NCBI RefSeq assembly: GCF_003383615.1
Contig: NZ_QNUL01000009.1
Span: 62,001 to 126,000 of the forward strand
Length of the DNA: 64,000 nucleotides
Direction: 5' to 3'
DNA from: Dyadobacter luteus
GTDB lineage: Bacteria; Bacteroidota; Bacteroidia; Cytophagales; Spirosomataceae
Notes under the pieces: model-generated
Databases searched by the model: none
Told to the model about the DNA's origin: nothing
The model's input: the letters and a program-made list of their open reading frames with translations, nothing else
Shown here: piece by piece, positions 42,613-53,000 of the stretch
Position numbering within the stretch: the stretch's first letter is position 1
How the letters are laid out: each line of letters starts with the position of its first letter
Translations under genes and position numbers: made by a program

Positions 42613-45600
42613 CTATTTTCCCGTACCCAATATAAACTCGGTTCCCATCACCACCATCAGACTACCCGATGGCTCATTAGGATTTGTAAATACTGCGTAA
42701 ACATCATGTGGCTTTTCTGCCAGTGACGCATCTGTTTTAATTTTGATCCGAAGTGGTGTCGGAGTAAAACCTGCTTTATCCGATGCTTCCAAAAACTCAG
42801 ACTCTCCGATGATCTTACCAGAAGGGCTATCCAAATGAAGCGTGACCTTGCCACCTTTTGCATTCAGTTGCGCCTTGGGAGCTGTTGCCAGCACCAACAG
42901 CTCAGAGACACCCTTCAGATTCATTTGCTTCATACCCATATAAGCGCCCGAGCGTGATGGAATCGCCAGATTGTTTCCTCCAAACGACATCTTGTTTACA
43001 TTCTCATAGGCATCGAATGCATGAACATCCACTTTCGCATTGTGTAATACCACCGTCTTTTCAGATTTCAAAGATGGCAATCCTTTCGCACCTTTGTCTT
43101 CGTAAGCAGCGCGAACGATAAACACACCTTTGCCTTTATCTCCGTCGGGAAGTTTGGCTGTATAGCTGCCTTTTAAAGGAAGTGAACCCGCCTTTTCGCT
43201 CGAAAGGCTCGTGATGTACTTCACCATTTCTGAAGCGTCAGCAGTCGACAGTTGCGGATGCGCTGCCATAGGCGTTTCGCCCCAAACGCCGCCACCGCCG
43301 GCAATTACTTTTTTGGTAAGCCTTTCTACGGCTGACTGATCTCCTTTGTATTTTTTGGCGATATCCTTGTAGGAAGGTCCTATCGATTTGGTGCTTACAC
43401 TGTGACAAGCTTTACAGTCGCTGGCCTCAATTAGTTTTTTGCCCGTCGCCAAAAGTGCGCCTGCGTCCGCCGTTTGATGTCCCTGAGCAATCGCAACCTT
43501 GTCATATCCTTCAGCGAGGTAATCGATGTTAAATGCTACACTTTCTGCATCAATTCCTTTACCCAAGGTTCCATCTTCCTTATCGCTCACTTTCACTTCA
43601 TAACTAAAATCTTTTCCCGGTGTAAAGAACGTTTTGTTGTTTTCTGACAATTCAATATCCAATACCGGAGCTTCATTGCCTACTGTAATATCAACCGACT
43701 GAAAAGCTGAACCACCTTTTCCATCTTTCACAGTCAAGGTTGCTTTGTACACACCCATTTTGGTTAGTGTCAAATTGGCATCCGGCGTATTGACTACTTT
43801 ATTGAAACCATTCTTAGAGCTGATTTTCCAGGAATAAGACAGGTTATCGCCATCGGGATCCTGAGTTCCTTTTGAGGTCAATTTCAAATTGAAAGGAGCC
43901 GAACCGCCCAGTTTATTAGCCGCCAGTTCTAGCTTAGGTTTACGGTTACCTCCATTATATTCAATATAGATCAGACGTGCATCATCGTTAGCCGTAAACC
44001 ATCCCGAACCATATTCAAGCATATACAAATCGCCATTTTCAGCAAACTCCATATCCATCGGATTCGAAAAGGAATAACTTGGCATGAACCGTTCCATTGA
44101 CTTGAAGTTACCTTCTTTGTCCATCGTAACAGACATGATCCAGCCTCTCATCCAGTCATAACTCAGGAATTTCCCATCATAATACTTAGGAAAAGAGCGC
44201 GCTGCATTTTTAAAATCATCAGAATAAAAAACAGGTCCGGCCATAGCATTTCGTCCGCCTGCACCCACAAGTGGAAACTCAGGTGAAGCATCATAAGGAT
44301 ACCATATAAATGCTTTCTGGGCTGCAGGCAAAGTTTTCAGTCCTGTGTTGTTAGGTGAAGTATTGGTCGGCGCATCCACTTTCCAGCGTTCACCCGATTT
44401 CTCTTTCTCAAAATCATATTTGTTATAGGCTTTATTGTCGCCTACAAAATGCGGCCAGCCAAAGTTACCCGCCTTTCTTGCCTGGCCCACCTCATCATGA
44501 CCGGCAGCTCCGCGGGAAGAGTCAGGTTTGGCAGCATCCGGTCCCACTTCACCCCAATACAAATAGCCTGTTTTCTGATCCACCGAAATACGGAAAGGAT
44601 TGCGGTGCCCCATTGTGTAAATTTCAGGTCTTGTCAGCGCAGTTCCCTTTGGAAACAAATTACCCTCAGGAATGGTGTAGGTTCCGTCGGTCTGCGGTTT
44701 GATACGGATAATTTTCCCACGCAAATCATTGGTATTCGAAGAAGATTTCTGAGCATCCCAGGCGCTGCGTCCTTCGCGCTCGTCGCTTGGGCTGTAGCCA
44801 TTCGAACCGTGCGGATTGGTATTATCACCTGTAGACAAATACAGGTTCCCTGCCTTATCCCACGCAATGGATCCTCCGGTATGGCAGCATTCTTCGCGCT
44901 GTGTCGGGATATCAAGCATTACCTTTTTGGAATCCATCAACAGTTCATCGCCTTTCAGCTCAAAGCGTGCCAGTACATTTTTCGATTCCTTAGGATCAGA
45001 ATAATAAAGGTAAATCCAGTTATTTTTAGCGAAATCAGGATCCTTGCTCAATCCCAGCAAACCATCCTCACCCATTGATTCCTTACCTTCTTTGCTTACA
45101 TACTTCACACTTACAGGAATATTCGCAATCGTTTTGAGCTCTTTGGTTTTACTGTTATACAGCCTCACTTCTCCTTTACGCTGAATAAACAAAACTCTGC
45201 CATCATTCAGCACGCTCAGCTCCATGGGTTCGTCAAGCTTCTCCGCCAAAACTACTTTGGAAAATCGGTTCTCCTCAGGACGCGCTTTGCTGAAATCCAG
45301 TGCTTTAGGATTTTCTCCTCCCGCGGCATACTGTATCCCTGCCCATAGGTGGTTCAGGAAAAGGGGCTCGGCAAAAGTTTCATCAGTATGCCCCATGCCG
45401 GTGTAAAAGGATCTTCCGCCATCAAAGTCCTGAAACCAGCTGATCGGGTGAAAATCAGGATTGGCACCACCTATGAAGCTTTTGTCGTCCAGGGTAAGCA
45501 GCACATTGATTTTGGGAGAAATGTTCTTATAACTGTAAAATTCATCGGTACGCTCAAACTGATCAGGCATACCTTTCGTAGCCCAGTGATCCTTCATAGC

Positions 45601-46050
45601 AACAGTAAATTTCCCTTTCTGTACATTACTCGGTGTACTGGGATGAGAAAGGAAATAGGCCCCTGCAAGCATTCCGTACCACGGCCAGTCATACTCTGTA
45701 TCTGTAGCGGCGTGAATACCTACGTAACCTCCACCAGCTTGTATATATCTCTCGAAAGCAATCTGCTGTTCGTTATTAAGTATATCACCTGTTGTGTTCA
45801 GAAACACAACGGCGTTGTATTTCTTCAGATTCGCTTCGGTAAACAGATCCGAATTTTCACTGAATGTTACTGTAAATCCTTTTTCATCACCCATTTTGGA
45901 AAGTGCTTTCTTTCCGGCCTCAATGGACTCATGCCTGAAAGCTGCTGTCTTGGAGAAAACCAGCAGATTGTATTTCGGACTCTGAGCAAAGCCAGTGAGC
46001 ATCATCAGGCACAAACTGGTCAGCAGCCCTGCTATTCTGTAAAATTTCAT
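42613..46050 (-). CDS. ThuA / PQQ-type sugar dehydrogenase / PKD / cytochrome c fusion
   Basis: 1145 residues, exported (signal ends GFAQ, residue 23). Domain order: ThuA-type GATase1-like domain (about 25-245, GGYVGIHAATDTEYDW); six-bladed GSDH/soluble-glucose-dehydrogenase propeller (about 260-690, MGEDGLLGLSKDPDF, YWGEVGPDAAKPDSSRG); PKD beta-sandwich (about 700-800); cytochrome c with haem motif CKACH at 879-883 and Met ligand likely in ETPMAAHPQ; and a C-terminal CBM6-like beta domain (about 975-1145). A sugar or aldose would be oxidised and electrons passed to the built-in haem, but PQQ use is inferred from the family. Divergent from the NUDIX regulator across a strong palindrome. Confidence 0.9.
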   Translation of the reverse strand: MKFYRIAGLLTSLCLMMLTGFAQSPKYNLLVFSKTAAFRHESIEAGKKALSKMGDEKGFTVTFSENSDLFTEANLKKYNAVVFLNTTGDILNNEQQIAFERYIQAGGGYVGIHAATDTEYDWPWYGMLAGAYFLSHPSTPSNVQKGKFTVAMKDHWATKGMPDQFERTDEFYSYKNISPKINVLLTLDDKSFIGGANPDFHPISWFQDFDGGRSFYTGMGHTDETFAEPLFLNHLWAGIQYAAGGENPKALDFSKARPEENRFSKVVLAEKLDEPMELSVLNDGRVLFIQRKGEVRLYNSKTKELKTIANIPVSVKYVSKEGKESMGEDGLLGLSKDPDFAKNNWIYLYYSDPKESKNVLARFELKGDELLMDSKKVMLDIPTQREECCHTGGSIAWDKAGNLYLSTGDNTNPHGSNGYSPSDEREGRSAWDAQKSSSNTNDLRGKIIRIKPQTDGTYTIPEGNLFPKGTALTRPEIYTMGHRNPFRISVDQKTGYLYWGEVGPDAAKPDSSRGAAGHDEVGQARKAGNFGWPHFVGDNKAYNKYDFEKEKSGERWKVDAPTNTSPNNTGLKTLPAAQKAFIWYPYDASPEFPLVGAGGRNAMAGPVFYSDDFKNAARSFPKYYDGKFLSYDWMRGWIMSVTMDKEGNFKSMERFMPSYSFSNPMDMEFAENGDLYMLEYGSGWFTANDDARLIYIEYNGGNRKPKLELAANKLGGSAPFNLKLTSKGTQDPDGDNLSYSWKISSKNGFNKVVNTPDANLTLTKMGVYKATLTVKDGKGGSAFQSVDITVGNEAPVLDIELSENNKTFFTPGKDFSYEVKVSDKEDGTLGKGIDAESVAFNIDYLAEGYDKVAIAQGHQTADAGALLATGKKLIEASDCKACHSVSTKSIGPSYKDIAKKYKGDQSAVERLTKKVIAGGGGVWGETPMAAHPQLSTADASEMVKYITSLSSEKAGSLPLKGSYTAKLPDGDKGKGVFIVRAAYEDKGAKGLPSLKSEKTVVLHNAKVDVHAFDAYENVNKMSFGGNNLAIPSRSGAYMGMKQMNLKGVSELLVLATAPKAQLNAKGGKVTLHLDSPSGKIIGESEFLEASDKAGFTPTPLRIKIKTDASLAEKPHDVYAVFTNPNEPSGSLMVVMGTEFILGTGK

Positions 46051-46081
46051 GGTTTTATAAGATTGATTTGATATTCAAAAG

Positions 46082-46089
46082 CAAAGTTA
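46082..46089 (-). promoter_or_regulatory. -7 box of the ThuA fusion promoter
   Basis: On the minus strand reads TAACTTTG, an exact TAnnTTTG match 31 bp upstream of the start codon. No TTG at the usual distance; the palindrome at 46102-46128 occupies the -33 zone, so a regulator there would decide use. Confidence 0.5.
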
Positions 46090-46101
46090 AACGATCTGAT
46101 C

Positions 46102-46128
46102 ATTATTGTATAAATTATATACAATAAT
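46102..46128. promoter_or_regulatory. Perfect 11-bp inverted repeat, operator of the NUDIX regulator
   Basis: ATTATTGTATA (46102-46112) and TATACAATAAT (46118-46128), perfect 11-bp arms around a 5-nt centre AATTA. It lies in the divergent region between the ThuA fusion gene and the NUDIX regulator gene and covers the -33 zone of the ThuA promoter. Such palindromes are typical operators of NrtR-family dimers. No second copy was noticed upstream of GH28 or SusC. Confidence 0.7.
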
Positions 46129-46222
46129 TTTTTTTCATTTATATATTTACATATTACAATTTAAATACAGTGTCAAAAAAGCTGTTTTTATAGTAAATTG
46201 CCCGTTCATTAATTCCTAACCC

Positions 46223-46948
46223 ATGATATCATTGCGCGCGAGCGATCACATCCCACAACTATCGATAGACTGTGTCATTTTCGGATTCAGTCAGAACCAA
46301 TTGAAAGTATTATCCCCTAAGCTGATTTTCAAAGGCGACTTCTGGTCACTACCGGGCGGCTTTGTACGTCAGGACGAGAGTATAGACCAGGCAGCCAGGC
46401 GCATCCTTGAAGAACGCACGGGCATCAAGGACATTTATCTGGAGCAGTTCAGGGTTTTCGGAGAGACAGACAGAAGTAACCTGAGCTTTTGGGACAGGCT
46501 TACCGAGCTAAATGGAGAGGCCTTTGTCGCTGAACATTTTAACCGAAAAGAGCTGGAATGGATCACCAAAAGGTTTGTATCTATCGGCTATTATGCACTT
46601 GTAGACATTACGAAAGTGATCCCGGTGAAAATGGAAGCCGACGCGTCCGTAGAATGGTACGACATCCAGAATCTGCCCCCGATGATTATGGACCATAACC
46701 AGATTGTAGCAGCAGCGCTGGTGAGTTTGCAGCAAAACCTGGATCAAAAACTGATTGCTTTTAATCTGCTTCCTGAAACATTTACAATGAATGAGGTGCA
46801 GCAGATTTACGAAGTGGTGCTAAACAAGACACTTTTACGCAGCAATTTCCAGAAGAAAATCCTGGACTTGAATGTACTGGAACGCTTAGAGAAGAAGTTT
46901 ACCGGCAAGGCGAATAAGGCTCCTTATTTGTACCGATGGGCGCAATGA
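46223..46948 (+). CDS. NrtR-like NUDIX transcriptional regulator
   Basis: 241 residues. The N-terminal NUDIX domain begins SIDCVIFGFSQNQLKVL; the box reads G-FVRQD-E-SIDQAAR-RILEERTGI, so two of the family's acidic positions in REUxEExGU are replaced (by Ile and Arg). This suggests a ligand-sensing domain without hydrolase activity. The C-terminal winged helix (MNEVQQIYEVVLNKTLLRSN then APYLYRWAQ) is typical of NrtR/AraR-type regulators; in Bacteroides, a relative (AraR) responds to arabinose. The divergent ThuA fusion gene is the likely target through the 46102-46128 palindrome. Confidence 0.9.
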   Translation: MISLRASDHIPQLSIDCVIFGFSQNQLKVLSPKLIFKGDFWSLPGGFVRQDESIDQAARRILEERTGIKDIYLEQFRVFGETDRSNLSFWDRLTELNGEAFVAEHFNRKELEWITKRFVSIGYYALVDITKVIPVKMEADASVEWYDIQNLPPMIMDHNQIVAAALVSLQQNLDQKLIAFNLLPETFTMNEVQQIYEVVLNKTLLRSNFQKKILDLNVLERLEKKFTGKANKAPYLYRWAQ

Positions 46949-47050
46949 AGAATTAAGAATGAGCAATTAAGAATGGAAAGTTAAATGATCATTCCTAAAC
47001 TGTGTAACAGCACTGATCCCATCAAAAATTTCAACCAATGATAAAGCCGC

Positions 47051-47084
47051 AGCGACAGCATTTTTGGAAAATCGTGCTGTCGCT
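47051..47084. terminator. Hairpin between the convergent NUDIX regulator and oxidoreductase genes
   Basis: 10-bp stem AGCGACAGCA (47051-47060) / TGCTGTCGCT (47075-47084) with a 14-nt loop. U-tracts on both sides are weak. Probably a shared terminator for the two convergent transcripts. Confidence 0.55.
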
Positions 47085-47100
47085 AAGACTATTAATCAAG

Positions 47101-48189
47101 TTAGATCTTTACACTTTTACCAGTAGCAACTGACTTGTAGATCGCCTCGACCACTTTGATATCCCGAAGTCCCTCTTCACCAGGCGCTATTAAATCTGTG
47201 TTATTGATAATCGCTGCGCAATCCTCGTCCATCTGTTTAGCCTGCTGACTTTTGAGTGGAAAGTTTATAATCGTCCCATCTGACATACTTCCCTTATTGC
47301 CCGAGTACGATGACTGCGGCTCCAGTTTTAGCCAGCCCTTTTCATAGTTGACCTGCAGGTAATTCATGTTAATTCCAAAACTTGTCTGACAGGTAGCCCT
47401 TGCCCCACTCGGAAATTCCAGCATAAACATCATTGTCTCTTCCACTTCCTTGTATATATCCGGACGTGTTGTTGACGCCTGAGCTATTACACTGATGGGC
47501 TCTTCACCTGTAGCAAGCCTTGCCCCCTGCAAAGCATACACGCCCATGTCGCCCATCACACCGCCACCCAGTTTTTTATTTTGTTTCCAGTGGGTGGTTC
47601 TTGCATCAAAATAGCCCGCAGCGCTGGTGATCATTTTGACAGGGCCAAAACGCTTGTCTTTTGCAACCTGCATAACGGCCTGGATATTCGGGTCGTGCTG
47701 GCAGCGGTAACCGATGGCCAGTTTTACTTTATTGGCTTTACAGGCTTCAATCATCGCCTGACAATCCGCTACAGTCGGAGCCATTGGTTTTTCACAAAAA
47801 ACATGTTTCCCTGCCTTTGCTGCTCTCACCACAAACTCCCTGTGCATAGATGGTGGCAGCACCACATACACTATATCTATGTCAGGATTATTTTTGATCT
47901 GATCAAAATTCTGGTAATTGTAGATATTCTTATCCGGAATCTGATACTTCTCTTTCCACGCCTGTGCTTTGGATGGTGTTCCGGTCACAATTCCAGCCAG
48001 ATAACATTTCTCAGTCAGTTGAAGAGCCGGTGCAAGCAGATCAGTACTGTAATAGCCGAGTCCCACCAGCGCAATACCCAGTTTTTCTTTTTTGGGAATC
48101 ATGGACGCAAGCAGATTTGTGCCAGGAAGCAGGCTCGCTGCGCCAGCCAGAGTTAATGTCGAGAGAAAATCACGCCTTTCTATAAGCAT
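47101..48189 (-). CDS. Gfo/Idh/MocA oxidoreductase with a Tat-like signal
   Basis: 362 residues from MLIERRDFLSTLT, whose twin-arginine-like ERRDFLS before a hydrophobic stretch (LAGAASLLPGTNLLAS) indicates Tat export of a folded cofactor-loaded protein; a longer start at 48252 puts an unrelated extension before it. NAD(P)-binding GLGYYSTDLLAPALQ, the catalytic Lys in FCEKPMAPTVADCQAM and GDMGVYALQGARL are family marks. Such enzymes oxidise sugars, inositols or related polyols, or reduce ketosugars. Encoded on the same strand 178 bp downstream of SusD, behind a hairpin, so it may be a separate transcript. Confidence 0.88.
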   Translation of the reverse strand: MLIERRDFLSTLTLAGAASLLPGTNLLASMIPKKEKLGIALVGLGYYSTDLLAPALQLTEKCYLAGIVTGTPSKAQAWKEKYQIPDKNIYNYQNFDQIKNNPDIDIVYVVLPPSMHREFVVRAAKAGKHVFCEKPMAPTVADCQAMIEACKANKVKLAIGYRCQHDPNIQAVMQVAKDKRFGPVKMITSAAGYFDARTTHWKQNKKLGGGVMGDMGVYALQGARLATGEEPISVIAQASTTRPDIYKEVEETMMFMLEFPSGARATCQTSFGINMNYLQVNYEKGWLKLEPQSSYSGNKGSMSDGTIINFPLKSQQAKQMDEDCAAIINNTDLIAPGEEGLRDIKVVEAIYKSVATGKSVKI

Positions 48190-48299
48190 TTTATCAGTTT
48201 TTAGGTTGAAACACAATTCGCTTTGTGTTACTAAGTAAACCAAAAACTGCAATACGTTTACTCAAAATGCATTCAAATTTGGCAAAAAACTGATTTTCC

Positions 48300-48343
48300 A
48301 CGCAAAACGGGATGAGCTTCCAAATACGAAGCCCACCCCGTTT
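48300..48343 (-). terminator. Terminator of the second SusCD operon
   Basis: Stem AAACGGG (48305-48311) / CCCGTTT (48337-48343) enclosing a second pairing GAGCTT / AAGCCC with mismatch; the minus-strand tail is TTTTG. It lies 24 bp after the SusD stop. Confidence 0.65.
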
Positions 48344-48366
48344 CCTGTTTCCTTAGTTATGCTGGC

Positions 48367-49983
48367 TTACTTTACCAGCCACATATCCGCATACAAATTG
48401 TCCTGACCAGCATATTGGCTCTGGATTGCCTTCGCAGCATTTTCACTGTTGAAGTTTTTCTGATCAGCAGGATACAACCACCTGCGGGGGATTTTACCAG
48501 TGGCATTAGTGCCTGTTCCTTCCAAAAGAGCAGGAACTCCCGTGCGGCGCTGATTGTAAAATGCCTCCCAACCTGAATTCTGAAAAAATGCAATGTACTT
48601 CTGTTCAAGAATCTGTTTAAGTCCGTCAGCATTGTTGCCTTTATAGGCCACCTCGGGTTGCGCCAGAAAACCGGCCACGTTCACATCCACCGTTCCCAAT
48701 GTAACCCCGGCCACGTCTCCAACCGTCACAGTGGTTTGTCCTTCTACTCCATAGTTTTTAAGAGAAGCAGTGATTCCTTTGGTATAATAAAGAGCAGCAC
48801 TTCCCTGCGCCCACCCCCGGTTGATACCCTCTGCAATATTCAGACACAACTCCGGATAGCCTACAATAGTATAAGCTTCGGGCCCTACAAAATCCTTGTA
48901 ATAACGGGCATAACTGATAAAGGAATATGCACCTGCCGTAGAAGCCGCTGATAAGTCGGGCAATACCTGCGCAGGATTGGAGCCTTTATATACTGAAAAA
49001 TCTGCAACCGTTTTTCCCGCCGTAAGCAAGGCCGGGGCTGGTGTAGCCACTACGAATACACGCGGATCTTTGAATTTAGTGAGCAGATCCATATACGGAG
49101 CCCCGATATTCGTTCTGTTGTTATAGTAGCTCGCCGGTCCGAGCGGATACTGGTTGTAGTTGGCATTAAACCTGAAAGACATATTATCCTCATTACCAGA
49201 CATTAGTGGATATTTTGCCGGATTGGAAAGCATTTCAGCAAATTTTTCCTTCACTGCCAGATCAGCATTATCTGTGGCACGCTTGCTCAGACTTATCAGA
49301 ACGCGCATCTTAAAGGCATTCACTACCTTCTGCCATTTGGTAAGATCATTGTTGAAATAAATGTCCCCGGAAATGGCAGCCGCAGTGGATATACCTCTTT
49401 GTGGAATCAATATTGCCAGTTCAGTATTTGCCTCGTCGAGCCATTTAAGCGACTGAGCGTATACCTCCTTTTGCGTATTGAAGACAGGCGTAAGATTATC
49501 AAGACCCAGTCCGGCTTCTGTCATGGGAATATCTCCAACTCGTTGGGTATACCATACAAACAGATAAGCCCTGAAAAATTTACCCAGAGCAGCATAAGCA
49601 TTCTTCTCTTGTCCCAATGTTTTCTGAGCCTGCTCCTCCATTTTTATCACGTTTTTCAAAATTGCGTAAGTGGAGGCCGTATTGGTCCAGTTGTAGGTAT
49701 TTTGCCCTCCGTAATAAGAATCATTGGAAACTGTATACTGATTCCAGCGCATGATCTGCCCCCACGGTCCTTCGAATACATTCCCTGAAATACCGTCTGT
49801 AACACCTCCGCCGTTGTAAATTTCATAGGAAATACGCCCCAGCAGATAATCCGAAGGAACAGGCTTATCTTCACCCGCTACATTGGGGTTTACTTCGAGA
49901 CTATCAAAGTTCTGGCAACTTCCCAGACACAGGCCTGAAAGTAAAACCGCAGCTATTTTATATTTTCTGAACATCATTTTCAA
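48367..49983 (-). CDS. SusD/RagB-type lipoprotein, second pair
   Basis: 538 residues, lipoprotein signal ALAVLLSGLCLGSC-type (here AAVLLSGLCLGSCQNF, Cys24). Belongs to the SusD-like group with SLEVNPN at the mature N-terminus and the C-terminal LEQKYIAFFQNSGWEAFYNQRRTG block, quoted in part. Start may be one of the close Met residues. It caps the SusC transporter encoded 34 bp upstream in the same direction. The ligand is not predictable by eye. Confidence 0.93.
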   Translation of the reverse strand: MKMMFRKYKIAAVLLSGLCLGSCQNFDSLEVNPNVAGEDKPVPSDYLLGRISYEIYNGGGVTDGISGNVFEGPWGQIMRWNQYTVSNDSYYGGQNTYNWTNTASTYAILKNVIKMEEQAQKTLGQEKNAYAALGKFFRAYLFVWYTQRVGDIPMTEAGLGLDNLTPVFNTQKEVYAQSLKWLDEANTELAILIPQRGISTAAAISGDIYFNNDLTKWQKVVNAFKMRVLISLSKRATDNADLAVKEKFAEMLSNPAKYPLMSGNEDNMSFRFNANYNQYPLGPASYYNNRTNIGAPYMDLLTKFKDPRVFVVATPAPALLTAGKTVADFSVYKGSNPAQVLPDLSAASTAGAYSFISYARYYKDFVGPEAYTIVGYPELCLNIAEGINRGWAQGSAALYYTKGITASLKNYGVEGQTTVTVGDVAGVTLGTVDVNVAGFLAQPEVAYKGNNADGLKQILEQKYIAFFQNSGWEAFYNQRRTGVPALLEGTGTNATGKIPRRWLYPADQKNFNSENAAKAIQSQYAGQDNLYADMWLVK

Positions 49984-50017
49984 TCGGTTAAATTTTCTGA
50001 TTCACTCGAATCACTAC

Positions 50018-53000
50018 TTAGAATGTTACATTAAGGTTGATACCGAATTTGCGTGTCGAAGGCGACTGCAGCGGAGGATTTACAATATCAGCAGATGGAT
50101 ATTGATCCAGGTCGATGTCCTTGCGTGCAGCGAAGTACAACAGGTTACGTCCGATCAGCGACACTGAAGCACCTTTCACAAAAGAGTTACCCAATATTCT
50201 GGCTGGAATTGAATAGCCAATCACCACCTCACGCAGTTTCAGATACGACCGGCTGATGTAGAATGGAGTCGAAAGATTGTACAATTCCAACGCATAGGAT
50301 TGTACACGTACCGCTTTGGTATTGGGTGCAAATTCCAGCTCGTCATAGTTGGTGATCTGCCCGTTCTCGCCGAAAGCAGGACTTCCACCTGTGAGCATCA
50401 CACCCTGGCCTACATATGCACCCGTAAGTACATTGCTTGTTTTCACACCTTCCCACTCCTTCATTCTCGCCTCGCCGAATGCACCTTTGGTCAAATCTGC
50501 ACCACGGCCCGACTGGTAGCCATCTTTCCAGACTTCGTCCAGAATTTTTCCGCCGACACGTCCGTCAAACTGAAAACTCAGACTCAACGCTTTGTAAGAA
50601 AACCTGTTATTGATGCCCCAAACAAACTTGCTGTTGGAATGACCTGCAAACTGCTTATAGGTAGTACCTGTAGGCGATGTAAGTGGCAATCCTCCGCTAT
50701 TGTGAATCACATTTCCCTCACGGTCTCTTACCAGCTGATAAGCGTAAATCTCATCAAGTCTGTCGCCGATCTGGTAATAATGATCTTTCAAAAGTATCTG
50801 GTTGGCTCCTTCGTAAATCTCCTTGATACGCTCCTGATAAGAAGAATAGTTGGCCATTACAGTCCAGTTGAGTCCATTCGCAGTCTTGATTGGTGTTCCA
50901 CTCAATGAAATTTCAAGCCCCTTTTTTCTTGTCACCAAACCATTGATATTCCTTGATGTATGTCCTGTGGCAGGATCTACACCCAATTGGAAAATACGGG
51001 GACCGTTATCGTTCTGGAAATAAGTCACGTCCAGACTCAACCTGTTACGCAAAAATTTCATATCAATACCTGCCTCGTAAGATTCAACCGAATAAGCGTG
51101 CAAACTGCTGTTGGCCAGATTTCCTGTGTAATCCGCTGACGGTGTGTTATTATACAGGTTTTTGATCGTATACGTATTTTGATTGGCATAACTCGGACCG
51201 TCGTAGGAAGTATAATACTCAGATCCATATTCCAGTGGTCGCGCCTGTCCTGATGGAAGATACGCCGCTCCTATCGTTGAATTCGTTAGTCCGCCCTTCA
51301 CATTGGCATAAGATGCGCGCAGTTTCGCAAACGAAATCACCTGGGGCATGTTGATGTAATCAGATACTACCGTACTGGCAGATACTGACGGATAGAAGTA
51401 AGATTTATTTCCTTTTGGCAGCGTTGAGAGCTTATCTACGCGGCCTGTTGTAGAAAGTGTTAACAGATTTTTATAGGAGAAATCCGCACTGTAATAAGCA
51501 CTCAGCACCGACATATCCGACTGGAAATTGTAGGCCAGCTTAGGATTCTTTGAATTGCTCAGGTTGTATACGCCCGGAACGATCAGATAATCGGTACTTG
51601 CATAAGAAGAGTTGTAGTTGAAACTACGAATATTACCACCCACAACAGCTGAGACATTGATGTCGGGAGTAATATTTTTGTTGAGCGTGGCTAAAACATC
51701 GGTATTGTTCTCAAATAAATTCCGGCGGTCTTCACGATAATCCCCTTGCTTCAAATCTCTTCCGTAAATAATCATCGACGTGGGCAGTTTCTCGGTTCTG
51801 AGCAGGTTCCAGGTCGTGATCTGCGTTCTTGCGCTCAGGGAGATAAAATCGTTGACTTTATAATTCAGTTTTGCAAAGCCGTATACATCATTTTTGTAAT
51901 GTCCGCGCAGCCACTCATGTGCCATAAAGTAAGGGTTGTTGTTGCGCCCGTATTCCTGAAAATACTGCTGAACTCCCGGTTTACCAGGCGTTTTGTAATA
52001 ATCACGCATATCTGCCTGGTCCCAATGTGCAGAACCATACACCATAAACATGTAGGTATAGCTGTTAGGTCCGTAGGACACATCTGGGAAATTGGGGGTA
52101 AACTGACGGTTGAAATTGATATTACCTTCCAGACGGATTTTCGATGAAAAATCATAACCCGCCGACAGGTTGAAATTCACGGATTGCAATTGTGTGTTCG
52201 GAGATGTGCCTTTCTGAAAAGTATGCGAAAGTGACATGCGCATATCAGACTTTTCTCCGGATGAAGAAATGGCGATGTTGTTGTTGGTCAGCACGCCTGT
52301 CTGCATAAAGTTCTGGAAATTGTTCGCACCCCGCGCAATCCATGGAGTGAGGGTACGCTTGCCATCTGCACCGATCGGACTGTCGTACTGCGCCACTCCC
52401 TGCCCTTCGAATCTTGGCCCCCAAACATTGGGGCGGCGGTCGGTACCGCCTTCATCGTAAGGACCGTCTCCGAATTTATATTTGTAGTTGGATCCTGCAC
52501 CGTATTCATTCTGAACCTGGGGCAATGCCACAAATCCCTTGTCGAGCATCGTACTGGAATTCAACTCGATAGAGAAACCTCTTTTATCCTTGCTGCCTTT
52601 TTTGGTAGTGATCAGTATGGCTCCGTTCTGTCCTCTGAAGCCGTAAAGAGCGGCAGCATTCGGCCCTTTCAAAACTGTGTAAGTTTCAATGTCGTCCGGA
52701 GAAATATTCCATGTATCCGAATTGATCGGAACGCCATCCACAACGAAAAGCACATCGGTATTTCCTCTTAAAACCAACTGAGGTCTGGCAAGCATTTCAG
52801 AAGAAATCCCCACAGTGAGTCCTGCGATTTTACCTGTAAGTGAGTTGATCGGGTTGGACTCCCTTGCTTTTACCAATTCGCTTCCTGCCACATCCTGAGT
52901 GGTATATCCCACAGTACGCGACTCCTTTTTAATCCCTAAAGCAGTCACAACCACTTCACTAAGAGCCTTTGAATCTTCTGAAAACTCGACATTTAATTCT

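Noticed and set aside
44449-45078. 209-residue plus-strand frame inside the ThuA fusion gene
   Set aside because: Antisense to a well-supported coding region and with shadow-like composition.
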